DNA of 64,000 nt from Trichobilharzia szidati (Eukaryota; Platyhelminthes; Trematoda; Strigeidida; Schistosomatidae), in NCBI GenBank assembly GCA_944472155.2, contig OX235271.1, forward strand, positions 94,129,256-94,193,255, given 5' to 3'. The notes under the pieces are model-generated. The model had not been told where the DNA came from and made no database searches. It saw nothing but the letters and a program-made list of their open reading frames with translations. This document shows, one piece after another, positions 23,301-35,300 of this stretch (its first letter is position 1; each line of letters opens with the position of its first letter). Made by a program: the position numbers and the translations under genes.

Positions 23301-26300
23301 GACATGGTGAACTACGCTGGTCACAGCTTCTCGCTAGAAATTGAGATAACTTTATCCTGTAGTCAGTCACCCAGTGTGGATGAAATTAATTTTCAAAAGT
23401 TAGTCTGTATTGGGTTTGAATGGTCTCAAGTTATGATCACAAATTGATATCAGTTAGATAAAGAGATACAATTTATTTAAACAAATAAAAAGAAAGTATT
23501 TGTGATCATGCGGCCTAGTGGTCTAGGGGTATGATACTCGCTTTGGGTGCGAGTGGTCCCGGGTTTGAATCCTGGCTGGGCCCGTGGTTTTCATGTCACC
23601 AGTGGTTTCCGCCACTCCCCGTCGTGTGTCATGGTCACACGCCGCCGACTGACTCACACCCGCCACATGCGTCGGTGGCATAGCGGTTAGGTCGCTCGCC
23701 GACCATGCACATGGTCCGGGGTTCGATACCCGGCCGACAAACTCCTTTACCTCGCTAAGCCAGAAATAATGCTGGTGAAGAGGAAAGGTTGGGCATGAGG
23801 CTAGCAACTCCATCCTGTAAAATAAACACTGCTACAGAAACTTCAAGCCACCAGCTTGAAGCCCTATGTTCCACTGGGGAACGTGAAGGATAAAAAAAAT
23901 TTGTGATCATTGTTATTAGCGTGATGGTGAGCTGTATACATAAAAGATAGCAACAACAAAAAAAAAACAGTAAGTAATATTAAGTGGTAGATTATAACTA
24001 GACAAAGCATAGAACATTCATACATACCGTTGTAAAATTGCTTTCGTCTTTCTCTAAAAAATAAAAACAGAAATAACAATTAGATTACTGGAAAGATTGA
24101 TATGAATTGTTTTAGGGTTAGTTAGGTCAGTGTACATTGTTAATTTTTGAATACAGAGGTCAAACAGGCAGAATGACATTGATGAATTGTGATGCTTAAA
24201 AAAATAGGTTATCTAAACAAACAAAATATGTGATTTCATCTTTTAACAGTGTTATTATTATTATTATTAATAGAAATAATGATAATAAGGTCCTTAATTC
24301 AAACAACATAAAGTTAATGAATATTTCAAATAGTGACATAGATGGTCCACTTTTCTAAGCACTAACACGATCACACTCACTGAGACTAAACAAAACATCA
24401 CTGAATTGATGTCTTCATTTGGAGTTTAATTCTGTTAAGTGACCAGTAGCTTAACCTACTGAACTAAAAGGTATATTCAAACGAAAGTGATATTTATCAT
24501 TATGGATGCCTTTTAAAAAAGTCATTAGATTGTGAACAGCTTATACATGCAGTTTAGTAAAGCTTGGAACACATTCTGTTAAACATGGACTGTCCACAGG
24601 CACCAACAACTTAGGAAGTCATCAGAAAACTTTGAAGTGATTCTATTCGAACCCTCCTAACTTACCATTCATTTAACTTCTAATGTTTTATCACAATTCT
24701 ATTAGAGTTTACTAGACAATTTTTCAATATTCAAGAATTGATCTGTAAGGATTAGGTTTGTTTTTACGAGTCTGACCACGGATTGATATCAGTTAGAGAA
24801 CCATTGAAAACCAGGGAGTACTGTAAAGCTGTTTCATCCTAGTTTGAGAATCATAGGCAGTATGCATCTGCCGACAAGGTTCGAACCCAGGACCTTCCGG
24901 TTACAAGGCAAGCTCGTATACCATTCAGCCATTGAGACCCGATTCAATAACCAGTCCATAAATTCTAACTTCTACCAATTCGTGATTTAACGCGACCACC
25001 AACCAATGTCATCGGTGAGAAATCCATCCTCACACTTGACTGGATGGACCTGACTGGTCACGACTTCTCATTAGAACTTCAGGAGACTCCACCCTCTAGC
25101 AAGTCACTAGCGAGCATCAGATTAATTTTCAAGAGTTGATTTGTAAGGATTAGGTAGCCTGTTTAAACGTGACTGTTATTTTAACTAATGTACCTTTAAT
25201 TAACAGTTAAATGTAGTACTGCATCTCAGTGTTTCTAATTTCATGTAAACATTCAGTATTGATAAACTAGTTATTTGCTATTCTAATACCCTTCAAACAA
25301 AAATTTGAACAAATAAAGTTTCAATCGGGAAAAAAAATCGAAAGATAAACATAAAATTAGTATCATGAAACAAGTAACAGAAACTTACGCTCTTTGATAT
25401 AAGAAAATAAGAATAACCGCGACTATGTAGAAAAGTAAATAAACACCCACAGCTCCAAGTATCGGCAGTAAATAAGGCCATTCTTCAATTCCGATGGAAA
25501 ACAAAAAAAAAATATTCAAAAGAGAAAAAAAGAAAAAAGTTACGATACATAAATGAAATTTAAATATTAGCTTATATACTACACATCTGAGGGAATAGAT
25601 TAATTAAACTGAATACTTCATGAGAAAACTTGTACCACTAGGTGTATGACAACAATAAGTAGATGATTTATTCTCTACTAAGATGCCTAAGTGTATTAAT
25701 AGCAGATACTTTCCATTGATTGGAGGATTTCATCATGAGCTGACATCGGTTAGAGAACAAAAGGAAAACCTGGGAGTACTGGACGGCTGTTTCGTCCCAG
25801 TTTGGGGCTCTTCATCGATGTGTAGTCCTGGGTTCGAACCCCGGTAAGTACTGCCGAAGAGTTACAAAATAGGACTAAACAGCTGTCCAGTACTCCCTGC
25901 AGGTTTTCCAATTGGTTCTCTAACCGATGTCAGCTCATGATGAAATCCTTCAACCAATCAAACAAAATCCCTACAAACCAATACTTAAAAACAGATATTT
26001 TTAGCTCAACGATATGGTTTGGTTTGAGGTATGGGCTTATGTGAACCCAATCACTCGCCTACCTGTTGCAACAACGTGGTCTTAACATATTACACATACA
26101 GCGGTAAGAGAAATGAAGAGGAAATACTTGTTACGTTCTAAACGGTTTAAGGTATATGATGAATAAATATTTGAATTTTATTATACTGTTATAAACACTG
26201 GCCACAGGTAGCATGTGTTATAGTTATTATTCCCTTGAGTTCAAAGTGGAACAAAAGGCTTCAGCAGCACATTTCCATTAAACGCTGTTCTTTGAAGTCT

Positions 26301-29300
26301 TTTTTAGCTCGCTCTGTTATTTCCCATCTCACACTATCTCTCACATGTCAACAACCGATACTCAGCTCCTCGTTTCCCATCAGGGTTCCATTTAAGGGCC
26401 TGTCCACCATGTGATGTCACTCGATAAAATCCTCAGAGTATTTCCAATTCATTTCCATTTCCTTCTGCATATGTGTCAGATAATAGGTTCGTGATTGGCT
26501 CGTTTCCAGATTTCCTTGTTAATGATGTCTTCTGGATATCTGATCGTTAGTATCGAGTGAAAGCATCCATCGATGATGTTGGAAATGCCTTCTGAACCAC
26601 ATAGAAGTACTTATTTGACATTAGTGTGTTTTTCACAACTCAATTTGTTCATTCTGTAGTTGAAACGATGCCGCCTAGATGAGTGAAGGAAGTGACTTCT
26701 TCCAAATTTTCCCGGTTGACAGCGATTGGTGCATTTCGTTGTTGGTGGTTCGATATCTTTATCACCTCTATCCCATCTATGTTTACTTAAAGTCCTGCCT
26801 TCGCTGCTGTTTCTGCTAACTTGTTGGTTTTCACCTGTAGATCCTTGAGTTTGTGTGATACTAGACAAGTCATCTACGAAGTTCAGATGCTCCAGTATCT
26901 TCTCGTCAGTCAAGTTTAAAATAATTTTATTTACACATATCAGTGATGAACTCCACAAAGAAGTGTATCAATTCACAATAACAAAGTATTAAGTTTGAGA
27001 TATGTTGCACAGGACATATTAGATGAATGAACTGTAGATATAATGAACTGTAGGCTGCATCTAAAAAGTAACGCATCTAAGGTTTCCGGTCCAGTAACTT
27101 ATACATCCAAGTGGATAATATGCTGACGGCATACATTGCCTTAGGAATAAATGAACCCAACGGATAGCTGCTATCTTGACGTGGTGGTTAGGATTGCATA
27201 TCGCAATGACCCAACAAGCTACACTGGCTGGAACTAATGTTCCTGCAGGTCCTACCATGCCAAGAAGATTGTTAGGGTAGCGATTAGACTAAAAGCAGTT
27301 ACCGGCATTGTGTATGAATTTTTTTACACTATGCTGGGGGTCTGTGAGCGAAATCGTACTGCTGGAGAACAGGGATGTAACAGCAGTAAGGTGTTTCCCT
27401 CAGATGACCAGCATGCCACTCTGGAGAGAGGTTAGAAAAGGTTAACCCCAACAATTGTACATTCCGACTTACCCTACGGACGTCCGTAGGCAGCTGTAAG
27501 TTAATAATACAGAACAAACCTAAAAGCCAGTTCAAACAGGCCGTGTGCGACCGACCTCAATCAGTTTTCTCCTGGCCTCGGTTGTCACACAACACTAATT
27601 CTCTTTCTGTTTCAAATACTCCAAGAAAAAATCAACTTCCAGGGTGTGGGCATCCGGGAAGTAACAACCGCCTACACACTTCCAAGAGCACACGAAGCCC
27701 TACTGATTATCATTCTTCTTTATTCAGTAAGGATAAATGGAATCATGTGATCAGCGAATACCAAATCATCTAGAAGAATTTATAAATTAACAATAAATTT
27801 TATTATTAAATGTATTTGGATAATGAGGATTTATGAGTAAAAAAACAATTAGTCAAACATACTTCTAGGAGTAGATCTGACTATAATTTGAACAGATTTC
27901 GTTCGTGATCCAGGAAGATGAATTTGTGAGTTGTATGCGCGTATTTTCTCATCTAGGAAAGTTTTCACAGAGAGAAAAATCATTGAATGATTAGTAAAAA
28001 TTTAACAGAAAAATATGTCGTGCAGAATTCATTATGAGATCAATTTAATGGATTACCAATATACGGCGTAGCCATGCGACTCTAATTGATCGCCTCCATT
28101 TCACAGGATTGCTGTCCTATAGATTGTTTAGGACTGAGTGCCTCCCCAGTATTGACTGAATTTGAAAAAAGTAACAAAGGTTATTGAAGCAGGCTTTGAT
28201 GAATTCATCAGATTTCGGTAGAACTCTTCAGCTGAATACTCTACATACAGGGATTATATATATACCATCAGAATGACATTGGGAGAGATAAGATTGTGAT
28301 AAGCAAATAAACTACATTGAATTAATCATGCAAAACGACACATGTAAATGTTTTTCAAGTCATGTTCAAATACATAAGGAGAAGAGAGTATGGGATATTA
28401 AAATTAAGATAAAATGTATTACGGTTTAATTACACCACTTAGATAAACAATTGGTCACCCGGGAAAGAACTTCAATATATCAAGAATTGCGAACTGAGTA
28501 ATATTAATAACAACAGTAATAATAATAATAATGTTGAAACGAGTTAAGATAATGCTACTGATAAAAGGTAGTTTTAAATAAATCAGGAATAATAATAAGA
28601 GGTAGAATAAATTGTTAATAATAACAGTTAATAAGTGAGACGTATTACCACAATAGATTCAGAGGGACGACCATTTCCTTTTGTACACAGAGACCTGGTT
28701 TATAAACTCTAATTGCACAAGCCTCCGCAATTACAAGCATCTTCCTGTTTTTTTGTCTGCTGAGAAAAGCGAATAACTTGAGAGCGTCAATATCATTTCC
28801 ATAGTCCACAAGATGCTTGGTTATTGAACTTTTTGCCACTTTGACTTCAGCTTTTTTTCAACCATTTTGGCAAATGCTCCATCATGCGAGTACTATTATT
28901 ATTATTATAATATTTCTCAGTTCGCAATTCTTGATATATTGAAGTTCTTGTCCTGGTGACGAACTGTTTATCTAAGTAGTGTAATTGAACCGTAATACAT
29001 TTTATCTTAATTTTAATTTCTCATACTCTCTTCTCCTAATCTATTTGAAACATGACCTGCCTTTCTGCATGATTAATTCAATGTAGTCTATTTGCTTATC
29101 ATAATCTTATCTCTCCCAATTTCATTCTGATGGTATATACGTCCCAGCATCTAGAGTATTCAGCTGAAGAGTTCTACCGAAATCTGATGAATCCATTAAA
29201 GCCTGTTTCAATAACCTTTGTTGCTTGTTTTAAATTCGTATCGGGAAATAAATGTTTTCAATGATTGGATTCTTGTCGTGATAAAAGTCCGAAATGAAAA

Positions 29301-32300
29301 CTGTAACCATTACTCCAATAATAATTTTTAATCCAATGTCAGAGAATCTCACGAAAAAAGAACAGTTCATTCGTTAAATATACAGTTTTCAAAATCTAGG
29401 TATAGGTTATAACGACGAATTAATGTTAGCTGGCTTCATTGAATAAAAGACAGTGAAGATGAATTTACAACTCATTCACACAATGACCTCGCTTATATTT
29501 TCACAAAAACACTGGAAATTCTGTGCGGAGCACAACTACAGCAGTAATTACCTGTGAGTTCACAGCATGGAATTTAGAAAGTGTATTTACAAACCTCTAT
29601 CACTATACTGCTTCTGGAAATCGTGGGTGAATTTATTTACTCTTTAAATAGATGTGTACATTTTATTCGAATGTTCAACTACTGAGTGTAAGTAGCAGAG
29701 AGTTACAGAACTATGTTTTGTGTATGACACAGATCAGTAAGAACTTTTATAGATCCACGGTAACTCATGCTAACTAAGAATTTTGAACCGGTTTAATTCA
29801 CTAGTACAGCAATAAAAGAAGAAGGTACCAATTAGGTGACGTAAGTTCCCTTAAAACTGAAAGAAAACAATATCAACATCGAATCTAATCCTACTTAATC
29901 ATGGTGTGGTGCAACAACCTGAAATTTGCAAATCAGATGTAAAGCAAACGAAAGCGAGAAAATGAAATGGAAATAAGAGCACGAAAACTCACAAAGTGTT
30001 ACAAGACCGGTGAAAATGTAAGGTCAATAGAGAAAGGCATATGTACCACTGCAATTAACTTAGAGTCGCATCCAGTTACAGGTGAAAGTGATCATATAGA
30101 CCTTACCCAGCCAATCAACGTTCCTTTATGCTGCAGTCAGTGACTTTATAGATGTGTCATGTTTCGACCTGACAACTATTAACCTTCTATCCAACCTAAA
30201 ACTCACACAGCCAGGCTCCGTACGCGTAAAATATGCCTCAACTGCCTCAGGTGACAGTGGAAAGTAGTTATTAAGTTTATGTCTAGTGGATTATTAGCCT
30301 CAAATAAGGTCATTCCTTGGTATATATAAAATTGCACATAATTTAAAAACCAGCACACAAGTACACCATTTAAAGAAAGTAAAAAGTGTGTTCCAAAGTG
30401 CGTACAATTATTTTGCCTAGTCTGTGATATGACAAAATAGGTCAAATCAATTTTCACTGTAATTGCTACCAAGAATTCACACTTCACCCACACACCCTTT
30501 TACCTTTTTCTCCCACCTTCTATCTTTCTCTAAGAAATATTCATGTAAATTTACACACCCTAATTTCAGATTATATTGGTTTTCAAGTATTGGTTTGTAG
30601 GGATTTGGTTGATTGGTTACAGGATTTCATCATGAGCTGACATTGGTTAGAGAACCATTGGAAAACCTGGGAGTACTGGACAGCTGTTGAGTCCTAGTTT
30701 GGGACTCTTCAGCAGAACGCACCCACCGGGATTCTGTTTTCCATAATTATTACCATTACGAGTTATTTTCTAGTCCTTACCAAGTTTGTTGTTTTACCAC
30801 TGATATACTATTCATGACACTAATGAAATATACCTCATTGGTTTCAGCCACCGATTTTTCGTCAGTGAGTTCTGGATTCGAATCCAGAATCATTTGTTTA
30901 GGCATGTGAGACTAAACAGTAACTCTGTCCAGCGTGAAATAAATGTAACCAATGACCTGGTATATGAAAAATCTATTCTGAGTAATTGACTTTAAATTCC
31001 CCTTGGAACTGAGACTTTTACAACGACACCTAATCTTCATGAGTTAGTCTGTAAGGATTTGATGTGTTTGGCGGTCGCGCTAAAAAGTTACGAATTGATG
31101 GAAGTTGGAATTCACTGGACCATTGGATCGGACCCCAGTAGTTCAATGGTCTACAAGCTTGCCTTGCAACCTTAAGGTCCTGGATTCGAATCCAGGTGGG
31201 TGCGTGCCATTGAGGAGTCATAAACTAGGACGAAACAGTTGTCCAGTAATCCCTGATTCTCAATGATTTTTCCCCAACTGACATCAATCCGTGATCAAAC
31301 TTGATACCTAATCTAACATACTGAGTTAACTACTATTTATATATGAGTTAATTTCACATGTCTTTTTGAATATCTGTTGTACTTCTAGTGTGTTTAACAC
31401 TAAACTGACGACTATTTCATTGATTAAATCCTCACTTAACTCCCACCTATTCAAGATGCCCAGGGTTCGTAAACCTTCCAAGAGGAATTTGAATGCCTTA
31501 TCAATGGATACTGTATTAATCACAGATTTATAACTAAACAGCTTGACAAGAAAATTATCACAAACTGTTCACACGTAAAATCAAAAGATGAATAATAATG
31601 AAATCATAATTACTACCACTAAGGATTTTTAGATCTAAAAAAGAAAGTAATAACTGCTTGGCGCTTTTCTTTCAGAACACCCAACTTGATGACTATATAG
31701 GCAATAAATATTAAAACTACAGGAGTTGTATTTGCTTAGAATAAATGTAAGCAGGAGAAAAGTTTAATCTTCCACCTTAAATGTTACCGAGCGATACATA
31801 CATTTTTTTTCTCCAAAGATGCCATTTAATTTGTTGTGATAATTTTGTCAAGGGGTGATATATGATACGCTAAACTGATACGACATTGGTTATACCAGAT
31901 ACCATGAATCAGTTCAAAGATCTGATCTACTGAGTATAACTCGACTTAAACAGGTATAATTCATTATGTAATTTCTAACCACATTTCATTTTGTACACGA
32001 TCGGATATTTTAGATGACATGCACATAATAACAATAATAATCTTTTTGTCTGTTATTTCATTTTGAAAGGGTTAAGTAACTATCATCATCATCTGTATTC
32101 AGGCGTATAAATAAACACAGCAAACAACTAATAACACATTATTTATATCAGCATATAGACATCCGTTTTCAACAAATAACAAAAACCCGGTGATCGATAA
32201 AGTTTATAGCTTGATTCCGTTAATTATATTCATCTTTTCATAGTCTAACATTATGCCATTTTGATTCATATAAAATGTCCTTCAGTTACTTTATTGGTTT

Positions 32301-35300
32301 ATGTATTATTTAGTGTAGGAAAAGAAAACTTCCATTATCTAGTAGATAAATTATGACATAAATGAATTTAACAGTCATGTATATATGTACAAGTAGTTTC
32401 CTTTATATCGCTCAAAATATATGACTGATACAGTGAATCTCGACTTATGGAATGCTCAGCAGTCCGCTCCATCCTCCTTTATGGCTGTGAGACCTGGCCA
32501 TTGAGAGTGGAAGATATGAAAAGGTTAGCTTTCTTTGATCATAGGTGTCTGCATTCTATCTCCCACGTGAAGTGGTATAATAGGGTGAGCAATATTGAGG
32601 TTAGGCATAGGTCGAGTGCTATGTAGGGAGGGGAAATCAATCGACGAAGCTGTGAAGCTACATCGACTGAGATGGTTAGGACATGTGTTACGTATGCCTA
32701 GCCATCGATCGCCTTCCTCGACGGGCAATGTTAGCTGACTGACATAGGATGGATCAAGTTGGAAAAGAGCCAGTGGTCAAACCAAAACATGGCTTCATCA
32801 GTCAATGAAATCCACAACAGTTAGTTTAAGCCAGCCACGTAGGAAAGTGTAGACTTCCTGACTGTTGGGGTCCTCGGGACGGTAAAAACCAATGGACTGG
32901 AGACAATTGGTAATATGGCTCAAAATCGTTCTCAATGACTGGAGCAGATGCATCCACTCCTTGTGACTACTTATAATATTACTATTCTTTTAGCCTCATA
33001 TCTCTGTTTATTGTCTCTATTTTGCATTTCCTTTTACTTTCTTCTCCTGCTTTGTGTACTAAGTGAAGTGTGGCAACTGGAATTGCTGCACATCAGTGCA
33101 AAGTTCTATGTTGAAACCAGTCAGTCAGTCAGTATGGAATGCGTATTTCTAAGCTAACTTTCATTTACATCGGTAGAATGGTCGTCAGCGTAATAGAAAG
33201 TGCGCATAACACGTTATTCATTTAGACATTAAAACCTTGTAAAGCTCGATCGTATGTCTCAATGCGATTTTATTTTACACTTTTTGTGAATCGCTTGTCT
33301 ATGACCACTATGGACCACTTGGGCCACGAGAGCCATCTCTTGTGCAAAGGGTCATATTAATTATTTAATTGATTTTCCCAGCCGGATGACGAGTCCCAAA
33401 TGGGACGAAATGCGCATCCTGGATTCCACTGCTAACCACCAGCCAGCAATTAACCTCTAATTACATGCCCAGACATCGTCAATGCATCTGCAAAAGAAGC
33501 CGACATGTAAACCTGAGACCGAACACTTCGGTCCAATCAATCGACGGGAAAACCTAAGAATTCAAATAAACAATTTTATTTATGTTCTAAAAAATATATT
33601 TGCAAGTTTAGGGACTTAAACAACGAGTCACACTTTGATGCAGGTGTTTGTGAGACAACCTAGCTACCCATATTACGGAACGACAAGTTAAAACGTATAA
33701 CCAACTGAGTGTAGTATTTATACCGATAAGATTGATAACCTTTCGAACTCATAAAAAGCAGGCTAGCATGATGTACACATGAGGAAAACAAATCAACAAA
33801 ATCCAAAAGACATTAGCCAAGCTCGAATCCCTAAAACACACCTGTTGAGTGATAAGTGCACAGAACACTGAGCTATGCTTTCAGTTGATTAAGCAAATAG
33901 TGAATTTTCACCTTTCAATGTTGACACAGTGACCAGGTGACATTGCCAACAAATGAGATATATGCTGTGTCATCGGTTAAACTTTACTTATACGAGGGGG
34001 TTAATTTATGAGACACTTTAAGTACATAACTTCACTCCCAAAAAAGAGAGCAATATGTAGGATGATTTATAATTTAGTTAAACTCGTATATTCTTAAATA
34101 CATACATTCTCATAAAACAGTAGAATATTCGAAAAAAAAAACGAAAATGGGTTTATTTCACTAATTCAACAAAAGATTTGTCCAACACCCGCATTTACAA
34201 ATTTTCAGACTATAGTAAGCAAGAAACGGACAGACAGTACCTGCAGAAGTAATGGTGCAATTCGATCAATAGATATAAATCATAAATATGATCTTTTTTT
34301 AACTTCTGAATGACTTTATTTCGAAAAGAGGAACTAGGTAGATGGTGTTTAAATTAATGTTTCAGTTGATCTTACAAAATCGAGTTGGTAATTTTCGGAG
34401 ACATGATAAGGATAGGAGTAAGCCTTCATGATGAAATGACAGGTACTATTCCATATTAGTTTGTTTATTAGATGTATCACACAGTGAAAAAGTATTATTA
34501 TTTACTGGATGACGTTTCGAACAAAATTTATTGTTCATAATCATATCAATTGTAATCACATGACAATTGATATGATTATGAACAATAAATTTTGTTCGAA
34601 ACGTCATCCAGTAAATAATAATACTTTTTCACTGTGTGATATATCTAATAAACAAACTAATATGGAATTACTTACTACCACAGTGCCCAAGTTTTACACA
34701 TATATTGATAGGCATTATTGTTGTTGGTTAGGGTCATATCACGTGGCGAGACCTCTGGGTACAGTTGTTGAAGCCAGCATGCATATCTCGTTAATTCACT
34801 GGCAAGTACTGAGAAAAAACAATATCCAACAATTCATGAATCTGAATAAAGTAGGAATAACAGTTTGTGTAGAATGAGATGGTACCATCATTTATTTCGT
34901 TGACTTCTCATCAGCTGCGTACAGCTTGCAATAGTGCTATTACCAGGCATCTCCTTGACACGGGTCATGAGGTGGAAATCGCAAAATCCTTTAAAATTAT
35001 CAATAGACAAAAAAGCTCAATTCTCCTCAAGTTTGCTGAAGCAATCTCTATCAAACGCCTGAAACCCGATTTATGTGTTCAGAAAGAAGCAGTTAGCAGT
35101 CTTTCCTTCCCCACCCTGGTAACTGGGTGTCTATACTTCCTCTTCCATTTGATTACGTAATCTTTGGCTTTAACCTCACCTCCTTGATATAGTGTGATTT
35201 TGCTTGTCTCTTGTTTCTGTGATCATAGTTGAACTCAGTACATTGCTACCCAATTTATTAGTTACTCATCATCTTACTCAGCTCTCGTCTTCATTACGTA

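Larger units (their letters stand above)
23317..27640. repeat. Duplicated block D1, copy 2
   Basis: Collinear with 1-4009. Contains SIDT exons 7 and 8, SINE-1 (about 24770-25140 minus), a SINE-1 fold-back (25720-25985) and LINE-B (26220-26940 minus). Confidence 0.9.

Noticed and set aside
34500..34620. Possible hammerhead in the PLE end (stem GAACAA/TTGTTC followed by GAAAC).
   Set aside because: GAAA follows a good stem, but no CUGANGA lies 5' of the stem on either strand in any of the copies, so the core is missing.
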